From Ramicandelaber brevisporus (Eukaryota > Kickxellomycota > Ramicandelaberales > Ramicandelaberaceae), in contig MU602750.1 of assembly GCA_025201865.1 (NCBI GenBank), positions 17,800 to 54,021 on the forward strand: a stretch of 36,222 nt of DNA, given 5' to 3'. The position numbers and the translations under genes were made by a program. The notes beneath the pieces are model-generated. The model was not told where the DNA came from and made no database searches. It saw only the letters and a program-made list of their open reading frames with translations. Below, piece by piece: positions 1-8,558 of the stretch (position 1 is its first letter; the number at the start of each line of letters is the position of its first letter).

Positions 1-405
1 GTGTGTGTTTGTGTGCGTGTTTGCTGTTTGTTTGCTCCCTTGTGAATAATACACAACAGCAACCGCAGCACTTTTGTGTATATTTCCTCTTCTTCTTTCT
101 TTTTTTTCTTTTTTTGTTGACGATCGAGAGTAACAGCAGCAACAGCAGCAACAGCAGCAACAACGGTTCCAATAGCTTATACTGCTTGTGTGCTTCGAAG
201 ACTTGATCGACCAGTTCACTTCAGTCGACTCGTCTTCTTCGCTCAAGCAGCATCTCCATTGTTTACATCCTCGGTTTGTTTACGTTCAGTTACAACATCA
301 GCAGTTGTGTTTGACAAGAAGCGCAAGCCAGATATCATCAGCGACACGATTAGAGACATTGATATCAAGGCCATTCTGCAATACGTTCGTACACGAAATA
401 GCCCA
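1..405 (+). promoter_or_regulatory. 5' leader / promoter of DNA ligase I, free of ATG
   Basis: No ATG occurs on the + strand in any frame before position 406. The stretch starts with a GT-rich run, then a pyrimidine tract (about 86-117), then a CAG/CAA-rich run (about 133-165). The ligase reading frame is open from 121, just after a TGA at 118-120. It encodes a basic, hydroxylated, acid-poor sequence of mitochondrial presequence type. An ACG at 163 in this frame has A at -3 and G at +4, a good context for near-cognate initiation. An alternative reading is that the pyrimidine tract followed by AG is a 3' splice site, with a coding exon to the left of the window. Confidence 0.5.
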
Positions 406-3309
406 ATGCCTCCAAAACCGCTTGCCGCTGGTCGACAATCCTCGGCTCGGCCCACTGTCCGGCCAACAGCTTCGCTTGCATCCAGTGATAGTGACCCTGT
501 AGATGGTGATAATGCGCATGATGCAGAGAGCGATACCGAGGAGTTTACTTCTTTGACATCGAGACGCCGCAGACGCCGCTGTGGAGACAGTCAATTGAGC
601 GACTTGTTTTCGTCTGACCCAGTTGAGGCTCCACAGAGTGACTTGTTGGATGATGTACTTGAGCTTCCACCAGCGAACAAAGACGCCATCCCTGCGGCTG
701 CCAAATCCAAGTCTGACTCTGCTGTGGAGACCACTGACGTTGAAGCAAAGGCTACAACAGTTGCTACAACAGTAACCACAAAAGTATCCACAGTAACCAC
801 AACAGAAGAGAAGCCAGCAATGAAGAATATGAAGACTGATTGGAAGAGTATATTCAAAATGCAGTCAGCTCCGCCAAAGCCCAAACCAACCCCCACGGCT
901 GCTGCTGCACCATCAGTACCAGCACCAGCACCAGCACCAGCATCAGCATCAGTATCGGCACCAACACCAGTAGCAGCACCAGCAACCACAAAAACGGCAT
1001 CAGCAGCGCCTAAAGTGAATCCGTTTTCATTCATGAACAAGAATAAGGCATCTTCAGCTGACACACCTGCTGACAATGTGGAGAGCACAGTTAAAGTGGA
1101 TCCAACGGACACCAGTACCGAGTTGCCATTCAAGAGACTTGTGGATGTGTTTGAGCAGAGCAGCAAGACTAGTAAACGTACTGAGATTACAGAGTACATG
1201 GCTGAATTCTTTGTAGAGGTTATGAGCAACTATCCACATTTGACACTTCCAACAGTCTATTTGAGCACAGCTACATTTGCACCAGACCATGAAGGAGTAG
1301 AATTGGGTGTTGGAAACAAAGTATTAACATCTGCCATTGCATTGGCGACTAGCTGCAAGCCAGGTAAGCTGCGTGGAGCCGAGGCTGCAAAGCTGGGATC
1401 TGATTTGGGTGAAATTGCAAAATCATTAATGAACAATCAGATGAGATTAAAGCAGCCAAAGCCTCTGACAATTAATCAGCTGCACAAGTCTATTCGAGGA
1501 TTGGCTGATATTACAGGTGGACACTCTGAGACAGAAAAGACCAAAATCATATCAGGATTGCTTAGTCGATGCACAGCCATTGAGGCTCAGTATTTGATAA
1601 GAATTCTCAGTGGAAAAGTTGGAGTTAAAATGGGTGAAAACACAGTTCAGTCTGCTTTGGCAAGAGCAGCTACTGTGGTTGAGTCAATGAAAAGAATTGC
1701 TAAACAAAAGGAAGAAGGAACTAAGCCTGAGAAGGTAATCAAGTTGAATGGTGAATCACATCGAGAGACATTTAAGCAGGCAGAAGCCAATCTGGCAAAG
1801 GCATACTCGGAATGTCCAGATTACAGTTTGGTTATTCCTAAATTAATTGAGTTTGGAATTGATGAGATTACTACTCATTGCAAATTAACACCAGGCATTC
1901 CAGTTAAGCCAATGTTGGCCCATCCAACAAAGGCAGTCTCTGAAGTGATAGAGAGATTTGAAGGGAAGAAGTTTATTTGTGAATATAAATATGATGGACA
2001 TCGAGTGCAGATTCATCACATGAAGGATGGCTCAACTCGCATCTTTAGCAGAAATTCAAAGGAACTGACTGAAACGTATCCTGATTTGGTTGCTGCAATG
2101 CCTCGTATTAGACGCAAGGGTAAATGCGATGACTTTATTATTGATGGTGAAGTTGTGGCCTGGGAGCCTTCCAACAACAATACTGAGGATGACTCTAAAG
2201 TCGAGGGCAAAATATTGCCGTTCCAGACGCTCACCACTCGTAAAAAGAAGGGAGTCAACGAGGAGGATATTAAAGTCCAAGTGATGATTTTTGCATTCGA
2301 CATGCTGTATGTAAATGGACGTTCATTATTACAAGAAAGACTGGATGAGCGTCGCAAATTACTGTTTGAATGCATTATGCCTGTACGCAATGTTATTACG
2401 TTTGCTACAAGCATGATTTCTACAGATTTGGATGAGATTTCAACCTTTTTGGATGCTTCCGTTGATGGCAACTGTGAAGGTTTAATTGTAAAGTCATTGG
2501 ATGATGAAGGTGCTACTTATGAGCCGTCACACAGATCTCACTCTTGGCTCAAGTTAAAGAAGGATTACTTGGAGGGTGTTGGCGATTCTCTAGATTTGAT
2601 TGTAGTTGGTGCCAAATTAGGAACTGGCAAGCGTGCTGGAACATATGGTGCATACTACCTGTGCTGTTATGAGCCAAAGAGCAGCCAATACCAATTAGTC
2701 TGCAAAGTTGGGACTGGTTTCTCGGACGCTGACTTGCAGAATCACTTTAATGCTCTCCAGGATCACATCATTCCAAAGCCGCGGTACGATTATCACTTGC
2801 CAGCTTCTCGGTCAGACTACCCCGATGTATGGTTTGATGGCAAATTAGTCTGGGAGATTAAGTGTGCAGATTTGCAGATTTCACCAAAGTACACTGCTGG
2901 AATGGGAATGGTTCATGAAGATAAAGGCATCTCCATTCGTTTCCCGCGCTTTATTCGCGATCGCGACGATAAAGATCCGGAGGATATCACAACAAGTCAT
3001 CAGGTGTGTGACATGTACTTGGCCCAAAAGATTAATCATGGTTTGGATGCACAACCCATAAAAGCTGGGACTAAACGCATAGCTGCTGAAGAAGAAGAAG
3101 AAGAAGATGATGATGACGATAATGATGATAATGACGATAATGATGAATCCGATAGTAATGGTGACAAGGCGAGCAGTGATAAAGAAGAGGAGAGACCAAA
3201 GGCTAAACCTGTATCTATTAGTAAGAACAAGGCATCGGCTGGTCCACCGCCAAAGAAACCAATGTTTAAGAATCCACTCGATGATGAATTCGGTGAAGAT
3301 TTTATCTAA
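406..3309 (+). CDS. LIG1: ATP-dependent DNA ligase I (Cdc9/Lig1 type)
   Basis: This is replicative DNA ligase, which seals Okazaki-fragment and repair nicks in the nucleus through an enzyme-AMP intermediate. From the first ATG at 406 the protein has 967 residues. Residues 1-240 are disordered (Ala/Pro/Thr-rich), the DNA-binding domain spans about 241-490, and adenylation begins near 502. The catalytic lysine is K528 in the KYDG motif (codon at 1987). Motif IV (EGLIVKS) and motif V (WLKLKKDYL, near 713) follow, and the OB fold runs to about 870. A tail of about 28 acidic residues (near 895-922) is unusual. A phrase near residue 205 (NPFSFMNKNK) resembles a PCNA-interacting box but lacks the Gln. 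The frame stays open upstream to 121 and encodes a presequence-like extension, so a longer mitochondrial isoform from a non-AUG codon is possible. Yeast Cdc9 makes both isoforms from two in-frame AUGs. The neighbouring gene is convergent. Confidence 0.96.
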   Translation: MPPKPLAAGRQSSARPTVRPTASLASSDSDPVDGDNAHDAESDTEEFTSLTSRRRRRRCGDSQLSDLFSSDPVEAPQSDLLDDVLELPPANKDAIPAAAKSKSDSAVETTDVEAKATTVATTVTTKVSTVTTTEEKPAMKNMKTDWKSIFKMQSAPPKPKPTPTAAAAPSVPAPAPAPASASVSAPTPVAAPATTKTASAAPKVNPFSFMNKNKASSADTPADNVESTVKVDPTDTSTELPFKRLVDVFEQSSKTSKRTEITEYMAEFFVEVMSNYPHLTLPTVYLSTATFAPDHEGVELGVGNKVLTSAIALATSCKPGKLRGAEAAKLGSDLGEIAKSLMNNQMRLKQPKPLTINQLHKSIRGLADITGGHSETEKTKIISGLLSRCTAIEAQYLIRILSGKVGVKMGENTVQSALARAATVVESMKRIAKQKEEGTKPEKVIKLNGESHRETFKQAEANLAKAYSECPDYSLVIPKLIEFGIDEITTHCKLTPGIPVKPMLAHPTKAVSEVIERFEGKKFICEYKYDGHRVQIHHMKDGSTRIFSRNSKELTETYPDLVAAMPRIRRKGKCDDFIIDGEVVAWEPSNNNTEDDSKVEGKILPFQTLTTRKKKGVNEEDIKVQVMIFAFDMLYVNGRSLLQERLDERRKLLFECIMPVRNVITFATSMISTDLDEISTFLDASVDGNCEGLIVKSLDDEGATYEPSHRSHSWLKLKKDYLEGVGDSLDLIVVGAKLGTGKRAGTYGAYYLCCYEPKSSQYQLVCKVGTGFSDADLQNHFNALQDHIIPKPRYDYHLPASRSDYPDVWFDGKLVWEIKCADLQISPKYTAGMGMVHEDKGISIRFPRFIRDRDDKDPEDITTSHQVCDMYLAQKINHGLDAQPIKAGTKRIAAEEEEEEDDDDDNDDNDDNDESDSNGDKASSDKEEERPKAKPVSISKNKASAGPPPKKPMFKNPLDDEFGEDFI

Positions 3310-3609
3310 CTTTTAACTTTTAACTCTAACTCTAACTCTCCCATTTTCTAAGTTGCTCCATGTTTTTCTTTTTCTTTTTTAACTATCAAATATTTTTTTA
3401 AGGATGATAAGTGATCAGGAAGGGTGAGGTGGGTGAAATAGCTGTTGGAGGGGGTTCGTGATAGGCAGGTGATCCAAAAAGGAAAAGGATGCAAAGAAAA
3501 AAGATGATAAAGAAAACTAATAGCATAAGGAACGGAAAGGGTAAGACGGCATGATAGAAAAAAGGTTGTTAATGTCGATTAAGTTGAGCTAATTTTGTGT
3601 ATTCATTTT
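3310..3609. other. Convergent intergenic spacer
   Basis: These 300 bases separate the stop codons of the ligase and the SDR-like gene. They contain a short degenerate TAACT/CTAACT tandem just after the ligase stop (about 3307-3340), T-rich and A-rich runs suitable for 3'-end formation on both strands, and purine-rich sequence. I see no gene. Confidence 0.6.
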
Positions 3610-5064
3610 TCATTGCTGATCCAGTTGTGGATAGTAGTTCATTGCACGATTCTCCGCAATAATCTCCTTGATTGGGTCCATACTCAACTTTGGATACTTT
3701 GGCGCAAATCCCGTCCTTTGGATCAGCTTGCTGCCATCAATATAGAATGATGACTTCATGCCCATCTCGATGATCGCTGCATCAATGTACGACGTCGTCC
3801 GAGGGGTTCTCTTAATGCCAGTCTTTTGCACAATATCCTCCCACTCATCGACAACCTTGTCATTAACTTCGCGAGTGAGCTTGGAGATTGGCATTAGCCG
3901 TACAGCAGCGCGAATCACCGACGGAGTGTTCTTAACCTTGAGGCCAAACGCTCCACCCAAAGTCTGAGCAACCTCCAGCATGTTGTTGTGCGAGCCGTCG
4001 GTAACATTGAAGATATCGATGCGGCGGCTGGTGGAGGCGGTGGGCAGCTGCTGGTAGAATTGCCAGATGGCGGAGTGAATGATGGCGCGGGCAACATCGC
4101 GCAAGTGAACGGTGTCGGACATGATTTTCTCGTCAACCATGGCGTGGTAGTCCTCACCCTTGTAACGGTAGGTCTCGCACATCATCAAAGTGGTGCTGAA
4201 GTAAACGTCGTCACTGGGGCCGTACATCAAAGCTGGTCGGAGGATGATGGTTGGAATGGTGAGCTCAAGATCACCACCATCGCCACTGACATCGCTGCAC
4301 ACACTGTTGTTCAAGCTAGCCGCATCACTGTTGGCATCGCTCTTGTTCTTGCCACCGCCGCCAAATGTTGACGCAATTGCTGCGGCCATTCCAGCCAGTC
4401 CGCCCTTTGACGAGCCATTCGCGGCGCTTTTCAGCGTCGCCATGACCGCTTGCTTGGTTGTCGATTCATCATCGCCCGTGGTCAGGAACCGCTCAGCGGC
4501 AATAAAGAACTCAGACATTGGCTTCGCGCCTGGCTTGAGAGGAGTCTTGTCTTCGGTCATGAGCTCCTCCGTGTTTTCATATGTGTACGAGCTCGACAGA
4601 TGCACAAGTCGTCGGGCTCCGAACCGCTCGGCGGCACGTGCAATGCGCTTGATGTTTCCCGTGATGCTCTCGTACGAGTAGTCGGCCACCTGACCAAACT
4701 TGGGCACCGAAGACACGTTGATCACCAGGTCCCACACTGGTGTCTCGCTGCTGCCACCACTAGCAGAGTTGCCAATGGGCTTGGTGAAGCACTGCTCGAT
4801 GAACTGCGTTCGCCACAAGTTGCCATGCATAAAGTCAACCTTGTTGTAAGCGGCAATGGTCTCGGGAGGGAAGCCGCAAAGCAGCGGAGAGGTGCGGTCA
4901 ACGACACGAATGTGGAGAGGTTCGAGAGCAGTGGCGGCGCCAGGAGTGGAGAAGGAGGCGGAGAGCTGGCTGACAAGCGGATCATTGAACCGGTTATCAA
5001 CGAGAAGCTCAATGAGATGACGGCCAACAAAGCTGCAAGCACCAAACACCAACACCTGAACCAT
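3610..5064 (-). CDS. Extended SDR-fold protein (3-beta-HSD / NAD-epimerase-like), catalytic motif lost
   Basis: Start chosen at the ATG at 5064 (A at -3); the frame continues upstream but without another ATG. The product has 484 residues. Residues 3-20 form the Rossmann beta-alpha-beta with G8-x5-G14; the middle glycine of GxxGxxG is Ser. A strand with LVHLSS (near 153-158) and the downstream phrases ILRPALMYGP (near 274-283) and VHLRDVARA (near 319-327) are typical of the 3-beta-hydroxysteroid dehydrogenase/epimerase family. Where YxxxK should lie (about 185-191) the residues are EFFIAAE, so both the Tyr and the Lys are absent. A Gly/Ala/Ser-rich insertion of about 65 residues (about 200-265) separates this site from the next strand. 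I infer an NAD(P)-binding or scaffold role, or altered chemistry. The substrate cannot be named. It is convergent with the ligase. Confidence 0.8.
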   Translation of the reverse strand: MVQVLVFGACSFVGRHLIELLVDNRFNDPLVSQLSASFSTPGAATALEPLHIRVVDRTSPLLCGFPPETIAAYNKVDFMHGNLWRTQFIEQCFTKPIGNSASGGSSETPVWDLVINVSSVPKFGQVADYSYESITGNIKRIARAAERFGARRLVHLSSSYTYENTEELMTEDKTPLKPGAKPMSEFFIAAERFLTTGDDESTTKQAVMATLKSAANGSSKGGLAGMAAAIASTFGGGGKNKSDANSDAASLNNSVCSDVSGDGGDLELTIPTIILRPALMYGPSDDVYFSTTLMMCETYRYKGEDYHAMVDEKIMSDTVHLRDVARAIIHSAIWQFYQQLPTASTSRRIDIFNVTDGSHNNMLEVAQTLGGAFGLKVKNTPSVIRAAVRLMPISKLTREVNDKVVDEWEDIVQKTGIKRTPRTTSYIDAAIIEMGMKSSFYIDGSKLIQRTGFAPKYPKLSMDPIKEIIAENRAMNYYPQLDQQ

Positions 5065-5759
5065 CTTTATATACTTTTTTTTTTTTGCTGCGTTGACAGA
5101 CTTCAAGGAGCTTTTCTTTGCGGTGTGTTTGTGAACGAGGGAAACGGAGGAAGCAGGAGAAAAGAGGAGGGAAGGGGTCAGTTTGTAACGCGTGGAAAGA
5201 CAAGGACAAGGCAGGAAAGCGAGCAAAGCGGTGGGCAGAAGGAACAGCGAAAGCGAGGCGTGTGTGTGAAGGACGAAGGAAAAAAAAGGAACAGAACAAA
5301 GTTGACAGAGAGTGTGTATGCGTGCGTGGGCAGGCGTGCGTGAATGAGCTGAGCGAACGAGTGCGAAAGAGAATAGAAAGGGCCGTACCGTCGCTGTAAT
5401 CGGAGCGCAAAAAGGTTGAGCTCAATGGGTTCCCAGTCTCGTAGCCCACCAATAAAACATCAAAAGTGATATCATTGGAGTACCCCGGCCTTTCCGCGGA
5501 GGATCCGTTAGTGCTCGTCGGCCAGTCGCCGGTGTGTACCACAAGGTTGCAAGTACTACCATCCTGAACAGGTAGCCTTCAGCAAGGAAAGAAAGAAACA
5601 AAACTTGATGGTGACTGCGCACGAGGCAGTGGAGGTAGGTGGTACGAAGGCGGTTCAACTGGCACGAAGGCTATCACAGAGAGAAAAGACATGGATGTGT
5701 TAAAAGTACAAAAAAAGAAAGATGGTCTAAAATGAGGATGATGAATAAAAGTGAGATGC
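5065..5759. other. Intergenic region upstream of the SDR-like gene
   Basis: About 695 bases lie between the SDR-like ATG (5064, - strand) and the stop of the next - strand gene. On the coding strand the leader directly before the ATG has a 12-A run and TATATAAAG. Further upstream (about 5115-5390) the strand is strongly pyrimidine-rich. Open frames here lack ATG starts and overlap in several frames, so I take them as chance. No tRNA or conserved RNA was recognised. Confidence 0.5.
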
Positions 5760-6494
5760 TTAGGATGAAAGCGGCTTGAAACCGTTGGACTTGAACTTGC
5801 CCACCGGCAAATAGTCCAGACCGAGAATGTGGGCAGCATGCTCAAGGCGGTCTGATCCGAAGAAGAGCATGCTGACATCCTCGCCTTCCTGCTTCGGCAG
5901 CAGTGTTGGACATCCGAATCCGCCAAGTTCGAATAGCTTGTCAGTATTCTCTTCAATCTCGGCGAGCAGCTTCTCCTTATTCTCTTCCGCCTTCTTCGCC
6001 CAGGCTAATGCGAGTTCGCGGTCGAAGGCAGGCTCCAGTGCATCTGCAACCAGGTCGGCAGTTTGGACCGAAATGCCATGGCCAAGCAACTGGAGTTGGA
6101 ATAGGCGATACGCATTGTACACTTGATGGAATGGCTGGTCTTCATCATTCAGCATTTGCAGTACGGCCAGTGCCAGCTCGGGCCGAATGAAGTTGCCATT
6201 TGCATCACTGATAGACTTGTGAGCTGGTCCAACAAATGGCACATTCATGGTGTCAACGGCCCACTTGATATCACGCATGAGTTGCGGCAGCTTGTTCTTC
6301 TCCGTACCGCTAAACAGCGGGTTGCTGCACTTGATGAACAGACCAGGCAGATTCACCATGACCAGTTTGATGGAGAAGTCGGCATTTGGCTTCCATTCAG
6401 GCATGTGCTCAAAATGGAGAGCGAGGCGCTCCGTGAGGACGTAGCTGTAGCCGGAGATGATGTCAACGTAGATAGTAAGTTCCTTGTGTGGCAT
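5760..6494 (-). CDS. DsbA-fold thioredoxin-like oxidoreductase / GST-kappa-type isomerase
   Basis: The product has 244 residues, near the usual length of the GST-kappa / 2-hydroxychromene-2-carboxylate isomerase family (DSBA Pfam fold). Its ATG is at 6494. The N-terminal strand ends in D11-I-I-S14-G-Y-S17, matching the D-x-x-S-P-Y-S signature that carries the glutathione-activating Ser. The C-terminal thioredoxin half contains GGFGCPTLL, with the cis-Pro before the last strands, then FFGSDRLEHAAHIL, the family's FxGxDRL signature. The central helical insertion (about 100-185) is normal. Likely role: a glutathione-dependent transferase or isomerase in mitochondrion, peroxisome or cytosol. There is no clear N-terminal targeting presequence. 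A GATGAGAT tandem lies about 30 bases upstream of the start. Confidence 0.85.
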   Translation of the reverse strand: MPHKELTIYVDIISGYSYVLTERLALHFEHMPEWKPNADFSIKLVMVNLPGLFIKCSNPLFSGTEKNKLPQLMRDIKWAVDTMNVPFVGPAHKSISDANGNFIRPELALAVLQMLNDEDQPFHQVYNAYRLFQLQLLGHGISVQTADLVADALEPAFDRELALAWAKKAEENKEKLLAEIEENTDKLFELGGFGCPTLLPKQEGEDVSMLFFGSDRLEHAAHILGLDYLPVGKFKSNGFKPLSS

Positions 6495-6521
6495 TGCGAG
6501 TGTTTGTGTGAGTGAACGGAC

Positions 6522-6551
6522 GATGAGATGATGAGATGATGAGATGATGAT
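6522..6551. repeat. GATGAGAT short tandem repeat
   Basis: GATGAGAT is repeated about 3.5 times in tandem just upstream of the GST-kappa-like ATG, hence in its promoter or 5' leader. It is a simple-sequence repeat that may vary in length between strains. Confidence 0.85.
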
Positions 6552-6886
6552 TCAATCCAAAAAATTTCCTCCATAGATGCTTCGCATCTCAACAATTTTT
6601 ATATGAGATGCACTAGAGACCGAGGAAACTTCCGGTCTGGGTACGCCGCAGCAGTCTCGGGTCACAACACCTGACAATTGTTTTCGTGTCTTGGGTCAAG
6701 GGAAAGGAGGGGGGAAGAGGAACGTGTGACATGGATGAACCAAGTATCCGAGAGCCCGAGTAAAGTTACGGGTCCGAGTAAGATTCTAAAGAAAATATCC
6801 AACACGAAATTTTGGTAAAGAAATTTAAAATTGGATGACCGGATCCGATCATCTCATTCAAAGAAGTTGGGGGTACTGCAAATCTT

Positions 6887-6930
6887 AAGCAAAGTAAGCA
6901 AAGTAAACAAAGTAAAAAAGCAAAGTAAAA
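6887..6930. repeat. AAGCAAAGTA-type imperfect tandem repeat
   Basis: Four imperfect copies of a 9-12 base unit containing CAAAGTA lie directly after the stop of the F-box-like gene (on its strand), so they are probably in its 3' UTR. Confidence 0.75.
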
Positions 6931-6948
6931 GAGAGATCAAGCAAATGC

Positions 6949-8307
6949 TTACAGCTTTGACGGAGGATACAATTTAAACACTTCCAGGGAATGGTTAGTC
7001 AAATGCATCCAGTCGTTCTCTACCTTTGTATTTGATGGAGCACGCAGAGCAAACTCACGCAGTTTCGGAAGACATTCGAGAACCGGCACCAAATCAAATC
7101 GACCATTCTTGTCCAGAGCACTGCCATTAATTCCAACCTGAAGAACTTGCAACTGTGGATTGCTATCCATCATTTGGTTAAATCCAATCGCTGTTAAAGC
7201 ACTGTTGAGCATAAGAGTCAGTAGCCGCGGCCACTTCTGCGCAATTATAATCTGAATTGCAGCGGTTCTACCTGGAGTTGCATTCTTTATACCACAATTG
7301 TACTCTTTAAACTCGAGACGCTGCAGAGATGGGAATCGCTCAGGTGTCCAGTCGGTATAGTCGTTTGCAGTGGCGAGGGCACAGCAGATCATGAGCTTGA
7401 CTGACACCAAGTGCGGGAATATAACATAGTCAGTTGCACCCGCAGCAATGGACTCTGCGGTCAGGCTGTACAACTGGCGATTCCACGAAGCCTTGCAGAC
7501 ATCTCCTCCGCTCCAACAAATTGTCTTTGGCAGTTCGACAATATGTGGGCGTAGGGTGGCTATCTCCTCGGTGGTTAGATGGCGAGCTCTGTCACACCCG
7601 GCTAAATCAAGATGTAGCACAAGGTTCTTGATGGTGGAAACAGTGTGCACAAAGTCAATTAAGCTGGTCACTAGGCGGATATGGAATGGCACGACTGGTT
7701 GGATCACCTTGAGATACTGGAGACGCTGCTTGTCACTAGCCATGTTACGCGACACCAATGTATTTGCCAGTGCTGCCAAATCAAGCAAACTCTTTTCAGT
7801 ATTGACGCCATCGTCGACATCACGGTAAAGATCGGTTTCCATCGATACCACTAGCGAGTACAGTCCTTGAAACTCAGCAATTGCGTTCAGATAGTCTTGC
7901 TTTTGCTGCAAAGTCATCTTGCGACGGATGGTAAATGTGAACATTGACGTGTTTGGGAACACCTGCGGCCAATCTAAGCCCTTGATTGGCATGGATGGAC
8001 TTGCCAGCAGATCAATCTTGCGGACATATTGGCCATAGTTAGCAAAGGCTGCGCTGCGAGTCGGTTCAGCATAAAAGAGCACCTTGTATCCGATAACACG
8101 CCACACACTTCGGGCAAACAAGTCATGGAAGTTGCGCGACACCGTCAACAAAGGAACCGCCTCAGAACTACTCAAGAACAGGCCAGTATGCTCAAGCAGG
8201 TCAAGCGGAAGGTCACAAAGAGGGAAGGCAAGCGCATCTTCTTCCTGGAGACTGCCTGCGCCTGGTGCAGCTGTATCCGATAAACGATGCTTGACTTTGG
8301 TCGACAT
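6949..8307 (-). CDS. F-box-like protein with leucine-rich C-terminal region
   Basis: The product has 452 residues, with its ATG at 8307. Residues about 29-72 (LCDLPLDLLEHTGLFLSSSEAVPLLTVSRNFHDL in outline) have the spacing of an F-box: a Leu-Pro near the start, hydrophobic helices, and a final Trp-Arg-Val. The remainder has irregular leucine-rich segments such as LVLHLDLAGC and LQRLEFKEY, as in F-box/LRR substrate adaptors. Known role of the family: F-box proteins bind Skp1 in SCF ubiquitin ligases and present substrates. The substrate here is unknown. No transmembrane segment or signal peptide is seen. An ATGACGTAT element (CREB/ATF-like) lies about 130 bases upstream at about 8439-8447; its relevance is inference. 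Confidence 0.65.
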   Translation of the reverse strand: MSTKVKHRLSDTAAPGAGSLQEEDALAFPLCDLPLDLLEHTGLFLSSSEAVPLLTVSRNFHDLFARSVWRVIGYKVLFYAEPTRSAAFANYGQYVRKIDLLASPSMPIKGLDWPQVFPNTSMFTFTIRRKMTLQQKQDYLNAIAEFQGLYSLVVSMETDLYRDVDDGVNTEKSLLDLAALANTLVSRNMASDKQRLQYLKVIQPVVPFHIRLVTSLIDFVHTVSTIKNLVLHLDLAGCDRARHLTTEEIATLRPHIVELPKTICWSGGDVCKASWNRQLYSLTAESIAAGATDYVIFPHLVSVKLMICCALATANDYTDWTPERFPSLQRLEFKEYNCGIKNATPGRTAAIQIIIAQKWPRLLTLMLNSALTAIGFNQMMDSNPQLQVLQVGINGSALDKNGRFDLVPVLECLPKLREFALRAPSNTKVENDWMHLTNHSLEVFKLYPPSKL

Positions 8308-8558
8308 TGAGTTGTTTACAGAACAATATCAAAAAATGAAATGTGTATGAGAAGTAGATCGCGAACAAAGCAAAGCAGAGCTACTGAAAATAAAGAAAGC
8401 ACAGTCCGTCCGCAGTCACAGCACTTGTGCTGCGCTGATGACGTATCTACTCACACTAGCGTATAAAAAGGAGGGGCATTTAAAAAAACATGAACAGAAA
8501 AATAGATGAGTAAAATAAATGAAACGAAAGAGTCTATACAATAAAGCAAGGTTGTGAT

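Larger units (their letters stand above)
6495..6948. other. Intergenic region with two short tandem repeats
   Basis: This is 454 bases between two - strand genes. It holds a GATGAGAT tandem (6522-6551), a 6-bp inverted repeat around GATGC-TTC-GCATC (about 6575-6590) and an AAGCAAAGTA-type tandem (about 6887-6930). I see no gene or tRNA. Confidence 0.5.

Noticed and set aside
591-1229. 212-codon - strand frame opposite the ligase N-terminus
   Set aside because: Antisense shadow of the Ala/Thr-rich disordered segment; the ligase frame on the + strand explains it.
8461-8475. TATAAAAAGG on the + strand between two - strand genes
   Set aside because: Wrong orientation for both neighbours, and no + strand gene follows it.
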